A stretch of DNA of 64,000 bases from NCBI GenBank assembly GCA_016707525.1, contig JADJHP010000007.1:124001-188000 (forward strand), given 5' to 3'. Origin of the DNA: Ignavibacteriota bacterium (lineage in GTDB: Bacteria > Bacteroidota > Ignavibacteria > UBA10030 > UBA6906). The notes beneath the pieces were generated by a model, which was not told the origin of the DNA, searched no databases, and saw nothing but the letters and a program-made list of their open reading frames with translations. This document shows positions 8,345-16,428 of this stretch, piece by piece; position 1 is the first letter of the stretch, and the number at the start of each line of letters is the position of its first letter. The translations under genes were made by a program, and so were the position numbers.

Positions 8345-10602
8345 TTACAGCCGTCGGGCGAGAACGACCGCACAGGCCGCATTGAACATCCGCCCGCCCG
8401 CCTCATCGATGCTTTCAAGATGCACGATGTAGATGCCGATGCGCAACGGTTCCCTTCCATCGCCCATCCCATCCCACACGACCTCGCCGGTCATCGCGGC
8501 CGGCGCCGCATTCACAAGTTCGCGCACACGCCGCCCGCGGATATCATAGATCCGCACCCTGATCAACGAGGAACGCACGGGCAAACGATACCGCAGCACG
8601 GTCACGTCATCACGGCCATCCGCGTCGGGCGAGAATGGATCGGGTGCGCATACGAGCGACGCATCGGACGCCGGCGCGGTCACACGGATGCTGTTCGCCC
8701 TTCCCGGCGTGCCACCCGACGGATCCACGCATGTCCCCCAGTTCCGCGGATCCCCGCTCGCCAGGCTGGGATCATACCGCTCGAGCGACCGGCCGGCCGG
8801 GTCATCGACCGCCGCTGAGTGCCATGCGGATGCATACGACACGCTATCGATCAGCACACTGTCGGCGCTGTACAGGAGCACCGTATCCCCATCGTTGTTC
8901 AACCCCAATCCGGATGTGCTCACGGTGGTACACAACTCCTCCGTGAGGCGTGCGGATATTCCTACGCTTGAATCGCCCGCAACGACATGCATGGCACCAC
9001 CGGCCACCACACAACTCCGGTCGGCCACGGGCCACCGGCGCATCGTCGATGCACCGGTGCGACGGTCGGCAATGAAGCATTCATCCACCGAGACCGGTGT
9101 TGATGACGCATTGACGATCTCGATGAACTCCGCCGTGCCTCCCACCGGCCCCGCCTGGATCTCGTTGATGCGCAGCACGCCAACCGACAGCGGCATGCGA
9201 ACGTCACCAACAACAGTGTTGTTCTCCTGCCGCTGATCGTCATGCCAGAGGATCTCCGCCCGGACGCGCATACGCCCTTGCCGCGGATCAGGCCACGGGC
9301 ATTCCACGATCGCTGAATCCCGTGGAGCAAGACCCCGGGTCATCATACCCGACGCGAGAACCTTCGCAGAGGGCCCATCGGCCTCGGAGAACACTTCAAC
9401 GCTGCATGGTGGCGCCGCGGCACCGCCGGCGTTTCGTACCACCGCATGGAACGCCGACACGCCGGTGAGCGGATCGTGGTGCGCGCCGATCCGTACCATC
9501 CGGAGATCATGCGGACGAAGGACGATCGTGTTCTCCATGCCCGGCGTGGCCCCGGCGGACGCCAGGCATCGCCCCCAGTTGTCGGGGACATCGGACTCGC
9601 CATGAGGGTCGATACGTTCGATGGAAACGCCAGGTCCGCCTCCCCACGCACCATCATAGCGGACGCTGTCCATCGTTGTCCCACGCTCATCCTGCACCAG
9701 AACGAGATCACCCGTATTATTGAGCGAGGGGAACCCCGCCGGCTGCACGATCATTGCTCCCGCACCCGCCACAGCACGTACCGATGCGGAGTCGGCGGCA
9801 AGCACGATCAACGAACCCGCCGGAAGCACAACAGCCGCGGTGCCGACGGCGTGCACCGTTCCCGTTGGCGAGTCGCGCACACCCCAGCCTGCAATATCGA
9901 CGGCATCTCTCCCTGTGTTCATGAGTTCGATCCATTCCCCTTCACCCAATGCCGGTTGGAAGTGTATCTCGTTGATCACGACCGATCCGGGGGTGACGGG
10001 TGGACGTGGACGGGTCAGCCTGACATCATCCAGGCGTATCGTCGCTGTCGTTCCTGTGGCTGCCGGCAGGATGTGCCACCTCAGGAGGAATGAGTCCGAA
10101 GCTGCAATGGCAGCGGGCAGGGAAAAATCGAGCAATTCATAGGTCGATGAAGGAAATGCGGAAGGCGCCTCGCCCACGATGACCCCGAAGGTGCGGCCCC
10201 CATCGGTTGAGGCTTCGACCACACATCGCGCGGCGAAGGTCGACGATCGCCGGAGCGAGAAACTCAGGACCGCCGGAAAGAAGGCCGGGCGGTCGAACGA
10301 ACGGGAGACGAGCCACTGCTCCACCGTCGAGTTCGATCCGGAGACCGCGTGAGGCGGACTTGCGGGCGAGGAGGCGGTTGTCACGAGGTCCGGCACCCCG
10401 GCCACACGAGCAGAGGACGACGTCCAGCCCCGTGGGAGGGCCGGCGGGGTGATGGTATCGAAATTCTCCTCAAAAAGAACCGCCGCTGCATGCCTCCCCG
10501 CATCCCCTCCCCCGTGGCCGCCAGGGGATGAAGAAGTGCCAGGAGGAGAAGCAGGGGAAATTCCGGATTTTTGCGGTTTCTCATGGACGTGCGCCAGGTC
10601 AC
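8345..10602 (-). CDS. Secreted lamin-tail-domain protein with FlgD-like C-terminus (frameshifted near its 5' end)
   Basis: About 750 residues with two lamin-tail domains (INEIHFQPALGEGEWIELMN, and later INEIQAGPVGGTAEFIEIVN), a beta-sandwich region before them, and a C-terminal FlgD/T9SS-type Ig-like domain (NPFSP-like DPFSPDADGRDD, then VRIYDIRGRRVREL). The main frame can start at 10606 but then lacks a signal peptide. The neighbouring frame, from a GTG at 10602 or ATG at 10584, encodes a good one (PEFPLLLLLALLHPLAA). The two join in one frame if one G is added in the run at 10504-10513. The gene is probably intact in the organism and exported. The ends of this gene and the preceding one are 3 bp apart and convergent. 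Confidence 0.75.
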
Positions 10603-10619
10603 CCATACTACCCTGAAGT

Positions 10620-10648
10620 TTGCTATATTACGACAGAATGTCTATATA
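10620..10648 (+). promoter_or_regulatory. Sigma-70 type promoter of the response regulator
   Basis: TTGCTA (10620-10625), 17 bp, TATATA (10643-10648) in an A/T-rich island. The predicted start near 10655 gives a 32-nt leader. Confidence 0.6.
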
Positions 10649-10686
10649 GGTACTATTCAGCGAGTGCGTCACTCAGGACGGGGACC

Positions 10687-11061
10687 ATGGAACAGGCAAG
10701 AATACTCGTCGCCGATGATGAAGAAGGTATCCGCGAGCTGCTTCGCGAACAGTTGGATGCGGCAGGATACGCGACGGATGAAGCAACGGATGGAGCCGAA
10801 GCGATCGACAAGCTCGACCATGCCACGTACGACCTTGCGATCCTTGACATCAACATGCCGAAGAAATCCGGGCTGGATGTCTTGAAGCACATCCGCGACC
10901 GGCAGTTGAAGATGGGCGTGATCATGCTGACCGGACGCCTGGGATTTTCCGTGGGCTCGGAGAGCATGCTGCTCGGCGCCGACGAATACATCACCAAACC
11001 TTTCGACCTTGAGTACCTGGAATTGGCGATCAAGAAGGTACTGGAGAGCGGAGGGAAGTAG
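10687..11061 (+). CDS. Single-domain response regulator (CheY-like receiver)
   Basis: The 124-residue protein consists only of a receiver domain. The acidic pair Asp10/Asp11, phospho-acceptor Asp54 (AILDINMP), the switch Thr in MLTGR and the Lys in YITKPF are all present. There is no output domain, so it acts through protein contact or as a phosphorelay intermediate. The ATG at 10687 was preferred over the longer frame from 10528, which would read through the promoter. No partner kinase is adjacent; an RNA methyltransferase gene follows after 9 bp. Confidence 0.88.
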   Translation: MEQARILVADDEEGIRELLREQLDAAGYATDEATDGAEAIDKLDHATYDLAILDINMPKKSGLDVLKHIRDRQLKMGVIMLTGRLGFSVGSESMLLGADEYITKPFDLEYLELAIKKVLESGGK

Positions 11062-11070
11062 CATCCCTCA

Positions 11071-12312
11071 ATGTCATCGTTCTCCTCTCTCTTTCATGCC
11101 GCCGTCCGCGCGCAGGGCAAGCACCATCCCGCACCCGTTCACGATGCGTGCCGCACCTCGCAGGGCACGATATGCCCGCTCTGCACCGCATCTGAGATCC
11201 CGTACGATGTCGAGGTCCGCCTCAAAGAACAGGCACTGAAAGAGTGGTGGCTCTCCGCGATGCCGGGGGTCCCCCTCGCACCGCTCATCCTTTCGCCTCA
11301 ACCCCGGCAGTACCGCACCGTTTCCAAACGCAAGACATTCCGTCGTGGCAGACGATTGATGCTCGGGCTCATCGACCCGGATGCGGACAGCGGCGATCAC
11401 GCCGTGGAGGTGCTCCGCTGTGCGATCGAACCGGCATCCCACGCGGCATTGTATGAAGCCGTGGACCGGTGGCTCGGCAAACCCGTGGCGGGGCCTCTCC
11501 TCGAATCGCTGCAGTACGTGATCGTCAAAGGCGACGACCGCGAACGGATGGTGATCCTCAACGTGCGGTCGATCGACGCAGGCGTCGTTCGTGCCTCCAA
11601 CGCTCTCTCGAAGGCGCTCACCGCCGACGATCAGACCGTGCGGGGCATCTTCCTCTACGAGGATGCCTCCGACGGGCGCTACTACATGGGCACCACCGCT
11701 TCCGGCACACCGGGAAAACTCCAACGCCTGTTCGGCTCCGCAACGCTCTCGCACGTCACCGCGGGAAAGCGGTTCGTGTATCCCGTGCAGTCGTTCACCC
11801 AGGTGAATCAATCGATGCTCGACCCGATGGTGGAGCGGCTCGGTGGACTCCTGCACCTGCCGGTGGCGGGAACACTCTACGATCTGTATTGCGGGTACGG
11901 GCTCTTCGGGATCTCGTTCGCCGGCCGCGCAAAGCGCGTGATCGGTGCGGACATCGCGCCGGCAGCCATCGAAGCGGCAGCAAAGATCGCCACACATCTG
12001 AAGATCTCCAACACGCGGTTCACCCGCAGCGATCTGAATGAAGCATCGCTCGCCGCACTCATGCAGCGCGCGGAGCCCCCGGATGTGGTGATCCTGGATC
12101 CGCCCCGCAGCGGCACGGCCCCCGGCGTGATCGAGGTCGTGGCGAGCCGCCGATGCCATCGTGTGGCGCACCTGTTCTGCAATATCGAGGTCATGCCTGC
12201 GGAAGCGAAACGGTGGAAGGATGCGGGGTACCGACTCGTGGAAGCAGTACCGATGGATATGTTCCCGGGAACCGGGACCATCGAGATCGCCGGTGTCTTC
12301 ATCCCCGACTGA
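11071..12312 (+). CDS. TrmA/RlmD family RNA (uracil-5-)-methyltransferase
   Basis: SAM-dependent enzyme that methylates C5 of a uridine in rRNA or tRNA. The protein has 413 residues. The N-terminus has a cysteine set (CRTSQGTICPLC) that fits the [4Fe-4S] cluster of RlmD-type members, and no TRAM domain precedes it. The C-terminal Rossmann domain carries FTQVNQSML, the SAM site DLYCGYGLFG, VILDPPRSG, the catalytic Cys in LFCNIEVM (usually SCNP in relatives) and the base Glu in FPGTGTIE. The altered residues around the catalytic Cys are unusual but the Cys is kept. It is probably cotranscribed with the response regulator. Whether the target is 23S rRNA or tRNA is open. Confidence 0.85.
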   Translation: MSSFSSLFHAAVRAQGKHHPAPVHDACRTSQGTICPLCTASEIPYDVEVRLKEQALKEWWLSAMPGVPLAPLILSPQPRQYRTVSKRKTFRRGRRLMLGLIDPDADSGDHAVEVLRCAIEPASHAALYEAVDRWLGKPVAGPLLESLQYVIVKGDDRERMVILNVRSIDAGVVRASNALSKALTADDQTVRGIFLYEDASDGRYYMGTTASGTPGKLQRLFGSATLSHVTAGKRFVYPVQSFTQVNQSMLDPMVERLGGLLHLPVAGTLYDLYCGYGLFGISFAGRAKRVIGADIAPAAIEAAAKIATHLKISNTRFTRSDLNEASLAALMQRAEPPDVVILDPPRSGTAPGVIEVVASRRCHRVAHLFCNIEVMPAEAKRWKDAGYRLVEAVPMDMFPGTGTIEIAGVFIPD

Positions 12313-12480
12313 GAGAAGAGAAGGCCCGGAGAGTGCCCCTCCACCGCGAAACTCGGATCTTGGGGAAGTGACACCGGGGTAACCTGGCATCTCGCCGCTC
12401 CCGACGCGAGTTTCCGCTGGAGGAGCATACCTCCGGAGCCCCCACCAGTGCGGCATCCGAAGGGCGAAGCGTTAGGGGAA
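12313..12480. other. 168-bp gap between convergent genes with possible secondary structure
   Basis: GGAGG (12419-12423) and CCTCC (12430-12434) form a 5-bp stem with a 6-nt loop. A longer imperfect pairing joins GCGAAACTCG (about 12346-12355) with CGAGTTTCCGC (about 12407-12417). There is no U-run. It may act as a bidirectional transcription stop. I see no gene here. Confidence 0.3.
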
Positions 12481-13155
12481 CTACGGTTTCAGCTCCTCGA
12501 ACGGGATATCGAGGATCGGATAGTCACGCCACGTGCGGTGATCGAAATGCCACCACTCCCCCGGCTCGACGCGGAACCCCTCCGCCTCCATCGCGGTGCG
12601 GAGAAGAGCACGCATCTTCCGCTGCCCGCCGGTCCCGCCCGTATATGAACTCGATGCCTTCGGCGTGAAGTCATCGTACGGACTGGGCATCACCACTTCC
12701 GCACCGGTCTTCAGGTCGTAGAGCGTCAGGTCCACCGCACATCCGCGGTTATGCTTCGATCCCTTCTTCGGATTCGCCACAAAGGCGTGCTTCTCCGGCG
12801 GGGTCTCATCCCAGAACTTCTTCGTCACGGCCCATGGCCGGTAGCCATCGAACACCAGCACACCGTATCCCTTCGCCCGCAGGGCACGATGCACCCGGAG
12901 CAACGCTTCAGCCGCCGGGCGCTGCAGGAATGCCCGCGCCTGCGCGTACATCGGCCTGCCCATGAAGTTGTTCGCCGTGGCGTAACGGATATCCAGGCGG
13001 ATCGTCGAATCGAGCTGCGCGATCTCCACCAGGCCCTGTGCCGCGGCCCGATCGCGTACCTGTGCCCCTCCCTGCAAAACAACGATGCCGGAGAGCAGTC
13101 CGGCAAGCACATACATCCAGAGGGTACCGCCCGTAGAACGCCGGAGGTGTGTCAT
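12481..13155 (-). CDS. D-alanyl-D-alanine dipeptidase (VanX/DdpX family, M15D), exported
   Basis: Zinc dipeptidase that cleaves D-Ala-D-Ala; outside resistance clusters these enzymes recycle peptidoglycan-derived dipeptide. The ATG at 13155 overlaps the stop of the cyclase gene (ATGA) and gives 224 residues; a GTG at 13173 is possible but less likely. The N-terminus has a hydrophobic segment (residues ~11-30), so the enzyme is probably periplasmic or anchored. Zinc ligands and catalytic residues are present: SKHNRGCAVD (His135, Asp142) and EWWHFD (Glu200, His203), as well as FDGYRPW. No vanH or vanA ligase lies nearby, so glycopeptide resistance is not implied. Confidence 0.88.
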   Translation of the reverse strand: MTHLRRSTGGTLWMYVLAGLLSGIVVLQGGAQVRDRAAAQGLVEIAQLDSTIRLDIRYATANNFMGRPMYAQARAFLQRPAAEALLRVHRALRAKGYGVLVFDGYRPWAVTKKFWDETPPEKHAFVANPKKGSKHNRGCAVDLTLYDLKTGAEVVMPSPYDDFTPKASSSYTGGTGGQRKMRALLRTAMEAEGFRVEPGEWWHFDHRTWRDYPILDIPFEELKP

Positions 13156-15938
13156 ATCTGCTGCTTGCCCCACTTCATGAGTGCGACCTCACACTGGACG
13201 TAGAATTCCTTCGTGTCGTAGGGGTGCAGACTGAGCGTACGGCTCCGCATCGCCGTATTGAACCACGGGAAAAAGAAACGCCGGATCGTCGCCCCGCTGT
13301 TCAAGCGGCAGTGGATCGAGGCAGCGCCGCTGCCGACCCCGAAGGTGTACGGGGGAAGGATATTCCCCAGCACGTCGCGTACCCAGGTCCTGAACGTCAG
13401 CGTGTCGGTCTCCTCCAGCCGCCCGAAAGGATCCGCCAGGCGATACAGCCAGGGCCGGAGGGCGTTGGTCTTGGAGTCCCAGATGCGAAGCTGCTCGATC
13501 TCCGAGAAATGGACCGTGATGTTCGTCCCGTCCTTGAAGATGATGCGGATGCGGTCCTCCATCAGATCGTAGAGCTTCGGCGTCCCGCGCAGGAAGGGCA
13601 CCACGCCGAGATACCAGAGCGAAAGCGCATACCAGAGCAGGAGCAGGATGGCGACCCCGCTGACCACCACCTGGGAGATCAGATTCACGTTCTGGGAGGT
13701 GCCCACGACGCGGATCAGGAAGAAGATGGGCAGGATGGGAATGAGCATCGCCAGGAGCGGCAGGCTGATGGCCTTCAGCGTGCTCGCCAGATCGGGCTTC
13801 ACGCTGGCCGACTGGTACAGCTTCTTCACCGCGATCTCGCGGCGTTCGAAGAAGTTCTCGGACTCCTCCCGCGAGTACATCTGCCGCACCTTGTGGCCGG
13901 AGCGGCTCAGATACTCCGCCGCCTTGTCCCACAACTCCGCCTTCTCGTAATGGAAGGCAAGCAGTTCGTAATACTCCACCAGCCGGTCCGCATACAGGAG
14001 CTCGATCGCATGGGCGATGGAGGCATGGAGCTCCTTTCTCTTGTTCACCAGCATGGTATTGTACGCCACTTCCTGGATGAGGAAGTGCTTGAAGAGATAC
14101 TCGAACTCCCGCGCCTCGTCGTTCTCCAGGATGAGTTCCAGCGAGCGGAGTTCGAACAGGCTCGGCACCACATCGCCTTCGCCCCCGATCACCTGCTCGA
14201 GCAGCGGGCGGGAGAATTCCCGGCCGATGACGGACGCACCGAAGAGGACCTCCTTGATGGTGTCGTGCAGCCGGTCGATCCGCGACATGATGATGCCCTG
14301 GATCGTGCCGGGGACGCCGGCCTCGATATTGTCCGTGAGCAGCTCGGCGCGCCGCTTCCGCACCGCAACGATCTTCTTGTCCAGCAGGGTCTTGATGATC
14401 TCCTGGATGAAGAAAGGATTCCCTTCCGAACGGCGGAGCACGAATTCCTCCAGCGCATCGGGGACCGCCTCGGCATCGAGGCGGTACAGGATCAGGCGCC
14501 GCGCATCGTCGCGGTCGAGCCGGTTCAGGTCGATCAGTTCCTTCGCCTCATCGACCACACCGGCAAAGGGATACTCATCGCGGAAGGTGAGCACGAACAG
14601 GGTCGGCACCGCGGCATTATCGCGGAGCAGGACATAGTCCAGCAGCTCCTGCGAGAACCTGTCGATCCAGTGGAGGTCCTCGAGGATGAAGAGCATCGGC
14701 CGCCCCACCGCAGCGGTGGTGAGCAGCGTGCGCACGGCGTAGAAGATCCGCTGCTTGCGTACCTTATCGTCCACCATCATGATCTCTTCATAGCGGACGG
14801 AAAGGAGTGTGGCAAGATACGGCTCGTGGTCGATCAGATGGAGGTGCTCCACCGCCGCATGCAGGCGTTCACGGATGAGCGCTTCGGAAGCATCACTCCG
14901 GATACGGAGAAAATTCTTCAGGAAGACGGACCACACATAGTAGGGCGTGGAGATCTCGAAGCTCGAGCAGGCACCCTCGACGGTGGCCACGCCCTGCGCG
15001 TATGCGTGGCGTATCAGCTCCGCCTTGAGGCGTGATTTGCCGACCCCGGCCTCGCCGCGGAGTCCGAGGCGGACATGCGCATGGCCTTTGGCGATGTCCA
15101 GCCCCTTATCGATCATGCCGAGTTCACGCACCCTGCCGACGAACTGGTCCTTGCCAAGGACCGACGGTTTACGGTCGGATTCGGCCTTGAGGGCGCGGAG
15201 GCGGTACACATCCACGGTATCCGACTTCCCGCGCAGCGCCGTGGTCGTGGGCCCTTCAGCGATCACCACGTCCGCCACAAGTTTGTACGTCTCCGCGGAA
15301 AGGAAGATATCGCCACGGGGTGAGATCTCGACGAGGCGGGACGCCAGGTTCACGGTATCGCCGATGACCGAATAGTTCATCCGGAGGTCGGTGCCGACGT
15401 TCCCGGCGATGACCATGCCGGAATGCAGTCCGACGTGGAGGCCGAGCGGCCCGGGCAACTCATGTCCGCGGCGCTGATTGTAGCGCTCGATCTCCGTCAT
15501 CATGTCCAGGGCACAGCGGACCGCGCGTTCCGGGTCGTTCTCGTGTGCAAGCGGAGCGCCGAAGATCGCCATGATACCGTCCCCGATGAACTTGTCGATG
15601 GTCCCTTCATACCGCAGGACCACCGACACGAGGCCGGAGAAGCAATCGTTGAGGACAGCGGAGACATCCTCGGGGTCGAGGCGTTCGGAGAGTGCGGTGA
15701 ATCCGGTGACATCGGCGAACAGCACCGTCACCAGCCGCCGCTCACTCTCGATCTGGCGGCCGGCGGTCAGGATGCGTTCAGCAAGATCCCGCGGAATGTA
15801 GTTGCGGATGAGGGCGAACCCGTCGATCGTCGGCCTGATCGGCACGGGCGACACAGGTGCGGGCCCGAGCGTCGTGCCGCAATGGAGACAGAACCGAGAA
15901 TTCTCCGGGATGTCTTTGGCGCAGGCAGGACATTGCAT
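13152..15938 (-). CDS. Class III nucleotide cyclase fused to an AAA/STAND ATPase, membrane-anchored C-terminus
   Basis: 928 residues. A zinc ribbon (CPAC at residue 3, CLHC at 17) is followed by a class III cyclase domain (~residues 65-250). Both metal aspartates are there (FADVTGFTALSERL and FIGDGIMAIFG), as are the substrate-reading Lys in IDKFIGDG and the VIGDTVNLASRL transition-state region. An ATPase module has a P-loop GEAGVGKS and a FILEDLHW Walker B. Near the C-terminus two membrane spans (around LPLLAMLIPILPIFFLI and VSGVAILLLLWYALSLWYL) precede a ~130-residue soluble tail. The cyclase-ATPase layout resembles soluble adenylyl cyclase ADCY10. The gene starts 7 bp after a STAS gene and overlaps the dipeptidase gene. 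cAMP is the likely product; cGMP is not excluded. Confidence 0.85.
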   Translation of the reverse strand: MQCPACAKDIPENSRFCLHCGTTLGPAPVSPVPIRPTIDGFALIRNYIPRDLAERILTAGRQIESERRLVTVLFADVTGFTALSERLDPEDVSAVLNDCFSGLVSVVLRYEGTIDKFIGDGIMAIFGAPLAHENDPERAVRCALDMMTEIERYNQRRGHELPGPLGLHVGLHSGMVIAGNVGTDLRMNYSVIGDTVNLASRLVEISPRGDIFLSAETYKLVADVVIAEGPTTTALRGKSDTVDVYRLRALKAESDRKPSVLGKDQFVGRVRELGMIDKGLDIAKGHAHVRLGLRGEAGVGKSRLKAELIRHAYAQGVATVEGACSSFEISTPYYVWSVFLKNFLRIRSDASEALIRERLHAAVEHLHLIDHEPYLATLLSVRYEEIMMVDDKVRKQRIFYAVRTLLTTAAVGRPMLFILEDLHWIDRFSQELLDYVLLRDNAAVPTLFVLTFRDEYPFAGVVDEAKELIDLNRLDRDDARRLILYRLDAEAVPDALEEFVLRRSEGNPFFIQEIIKTLLDKKIVAVRKRRAELLTDNIEAGVPGTIQGIIMSRIDRLHDTIKEVLFGASVIGREFSRPLLEQVIGGEGDVVPSLFELRSLELILENDEAREFEYLFKHFLIQEVAYNTMLVNKRKELHASIAHAIELLYADRLVEYYELLAFHYEKAELWDKAAEYLSRSGHKVRQMYSREESENFFERREIAVKKLYQSASVKPDLASTLKAISLPLLAMLIPILPIFFLIRVVGTSQNVNLISQVVVSGVAILLLLWYALSLWYLGVVPFLRGTPKLYDLMEDRIRIIFKDGTNITVHFSEIEQLRIWDSKTNALRPWLYRLADPFGRLEETDTLTFRTWVRDVLGNILPPYTFGVGSGAASIHCRLNSGATIRRFFFPWFNTAMRSRTLSLHPYDTKEFYVQCEVALMKWGKQQI

Positions 15939-15945
15939 ACGGGTT

Positions 15946-16290
15946 TCAGGTGAAGCTCTTCAGAGCCTCCTCCCGGGTATCGCGCACATCGAACACGAGG
16001 GTCAGCTTCGTGATCACGAAGATGTTCTCGATGTTCTTGTTCAACCCTGTCAGCTTGATCTGCCACCCGTTGCGGGAATAGGTGGTCTGGGCAGACACGA
16101 GGACGCCGATCGCAGTACTGTTGAGGTAGGTGACTTTGCTCAGATCGATCAGCAGCTTTTCGTACTTGCGGTCCACGAATCCGGCGATCGCCTGGCGGAC
16201 CTCGACGGTCTCGTCACCGCCGACCAGCGACCCGCTCACTTCGATGAGACCGACGTTTTTGTCGGTGATTGTGGAGGATTTTACGCCCAT
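15946..16290 (-). CDS. STAS domain protein (anti-sigma factor antagonist type)
   Basis: 114 residues from the ATG at 16290, which has GGAG upstream; the longer frame runs through the promoter. STAS proteins are switched by phosphorylation of a Ser and bind anti-sigma kinases or other partners. The switch region is DLSKVTYLNSTAIGVLV, with Ser in the expected place. The protein is a close paralog of the STAS gene at 34441-34794. It heads an operon with the cyclase-ATPase and the D-Ala-D-Ala dipeptidase. No RsbW-type kinase or PP2C phosphatase is in the window, so partner and target are unknown. Confidence 0.85.
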   Translation of the reverse strand: MGVKSSTITDKNVGLIEVSGSLVGGDETVEVRQAIAGFVDRKYEKLLIDLSKVTYLNSTAIGVLVSAQTTYSRNGWQIKLTGLNKNIENIFVITKLTLVFDVRDTREEALKSFT

Positions 16291-16321
16291 TGCGGCTCCG
16301 TTGGTATGGTATGATCGATGC

Positions 16322-16350
16322 ATGATACACTGTTCAGGCCACATTGTCAA
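16322..16350 (-). promoter_or_regulatory. Sigma-70 type promoter of the STAS-cyclase-dipeptidase operon
   Basis: On the minus strand TTGACA (16350-16345), 17 bp, TATCAT (16327-16322). The predicted start near 16315 gives a 25-nt leader with a GGAG ribosome site. Confidence 0.7.
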
Positions 16351-16428
16351 GGTAGCCGCACCCACCGGTTGTTTTTTTGGGGCAAAGGTCGGATATTCAT
16401 GATACCATCATCAAGCGGAGGAACTGGA

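Noticed and set aside
12360..12475. Partial resemblance to the 3' half of a cobalamin riboswitch on the minus strand (CACTGG, GGAA and GCCAGGTTACC in order)
   Set aside because: The 5' conserved core is missing, and the element would lead only into the antisense of the RNA methyltransferase gene, so there is no gene for it to control.
12481..13155. Vancomycin resistance by a VanX homolog
   Set aside because: No vanH, vanA-type ligase or VanRS system is present; lone VanX/DdpX enzymes usually serve dipeptide recycling.
13149..15035. A 628-codon open frame on the plus strand
   Set aside because: It is the antisense shadow of the cyclase-ATPase gene in a GC-rich region: Asp/Glu/Arg-rich, with no motif.
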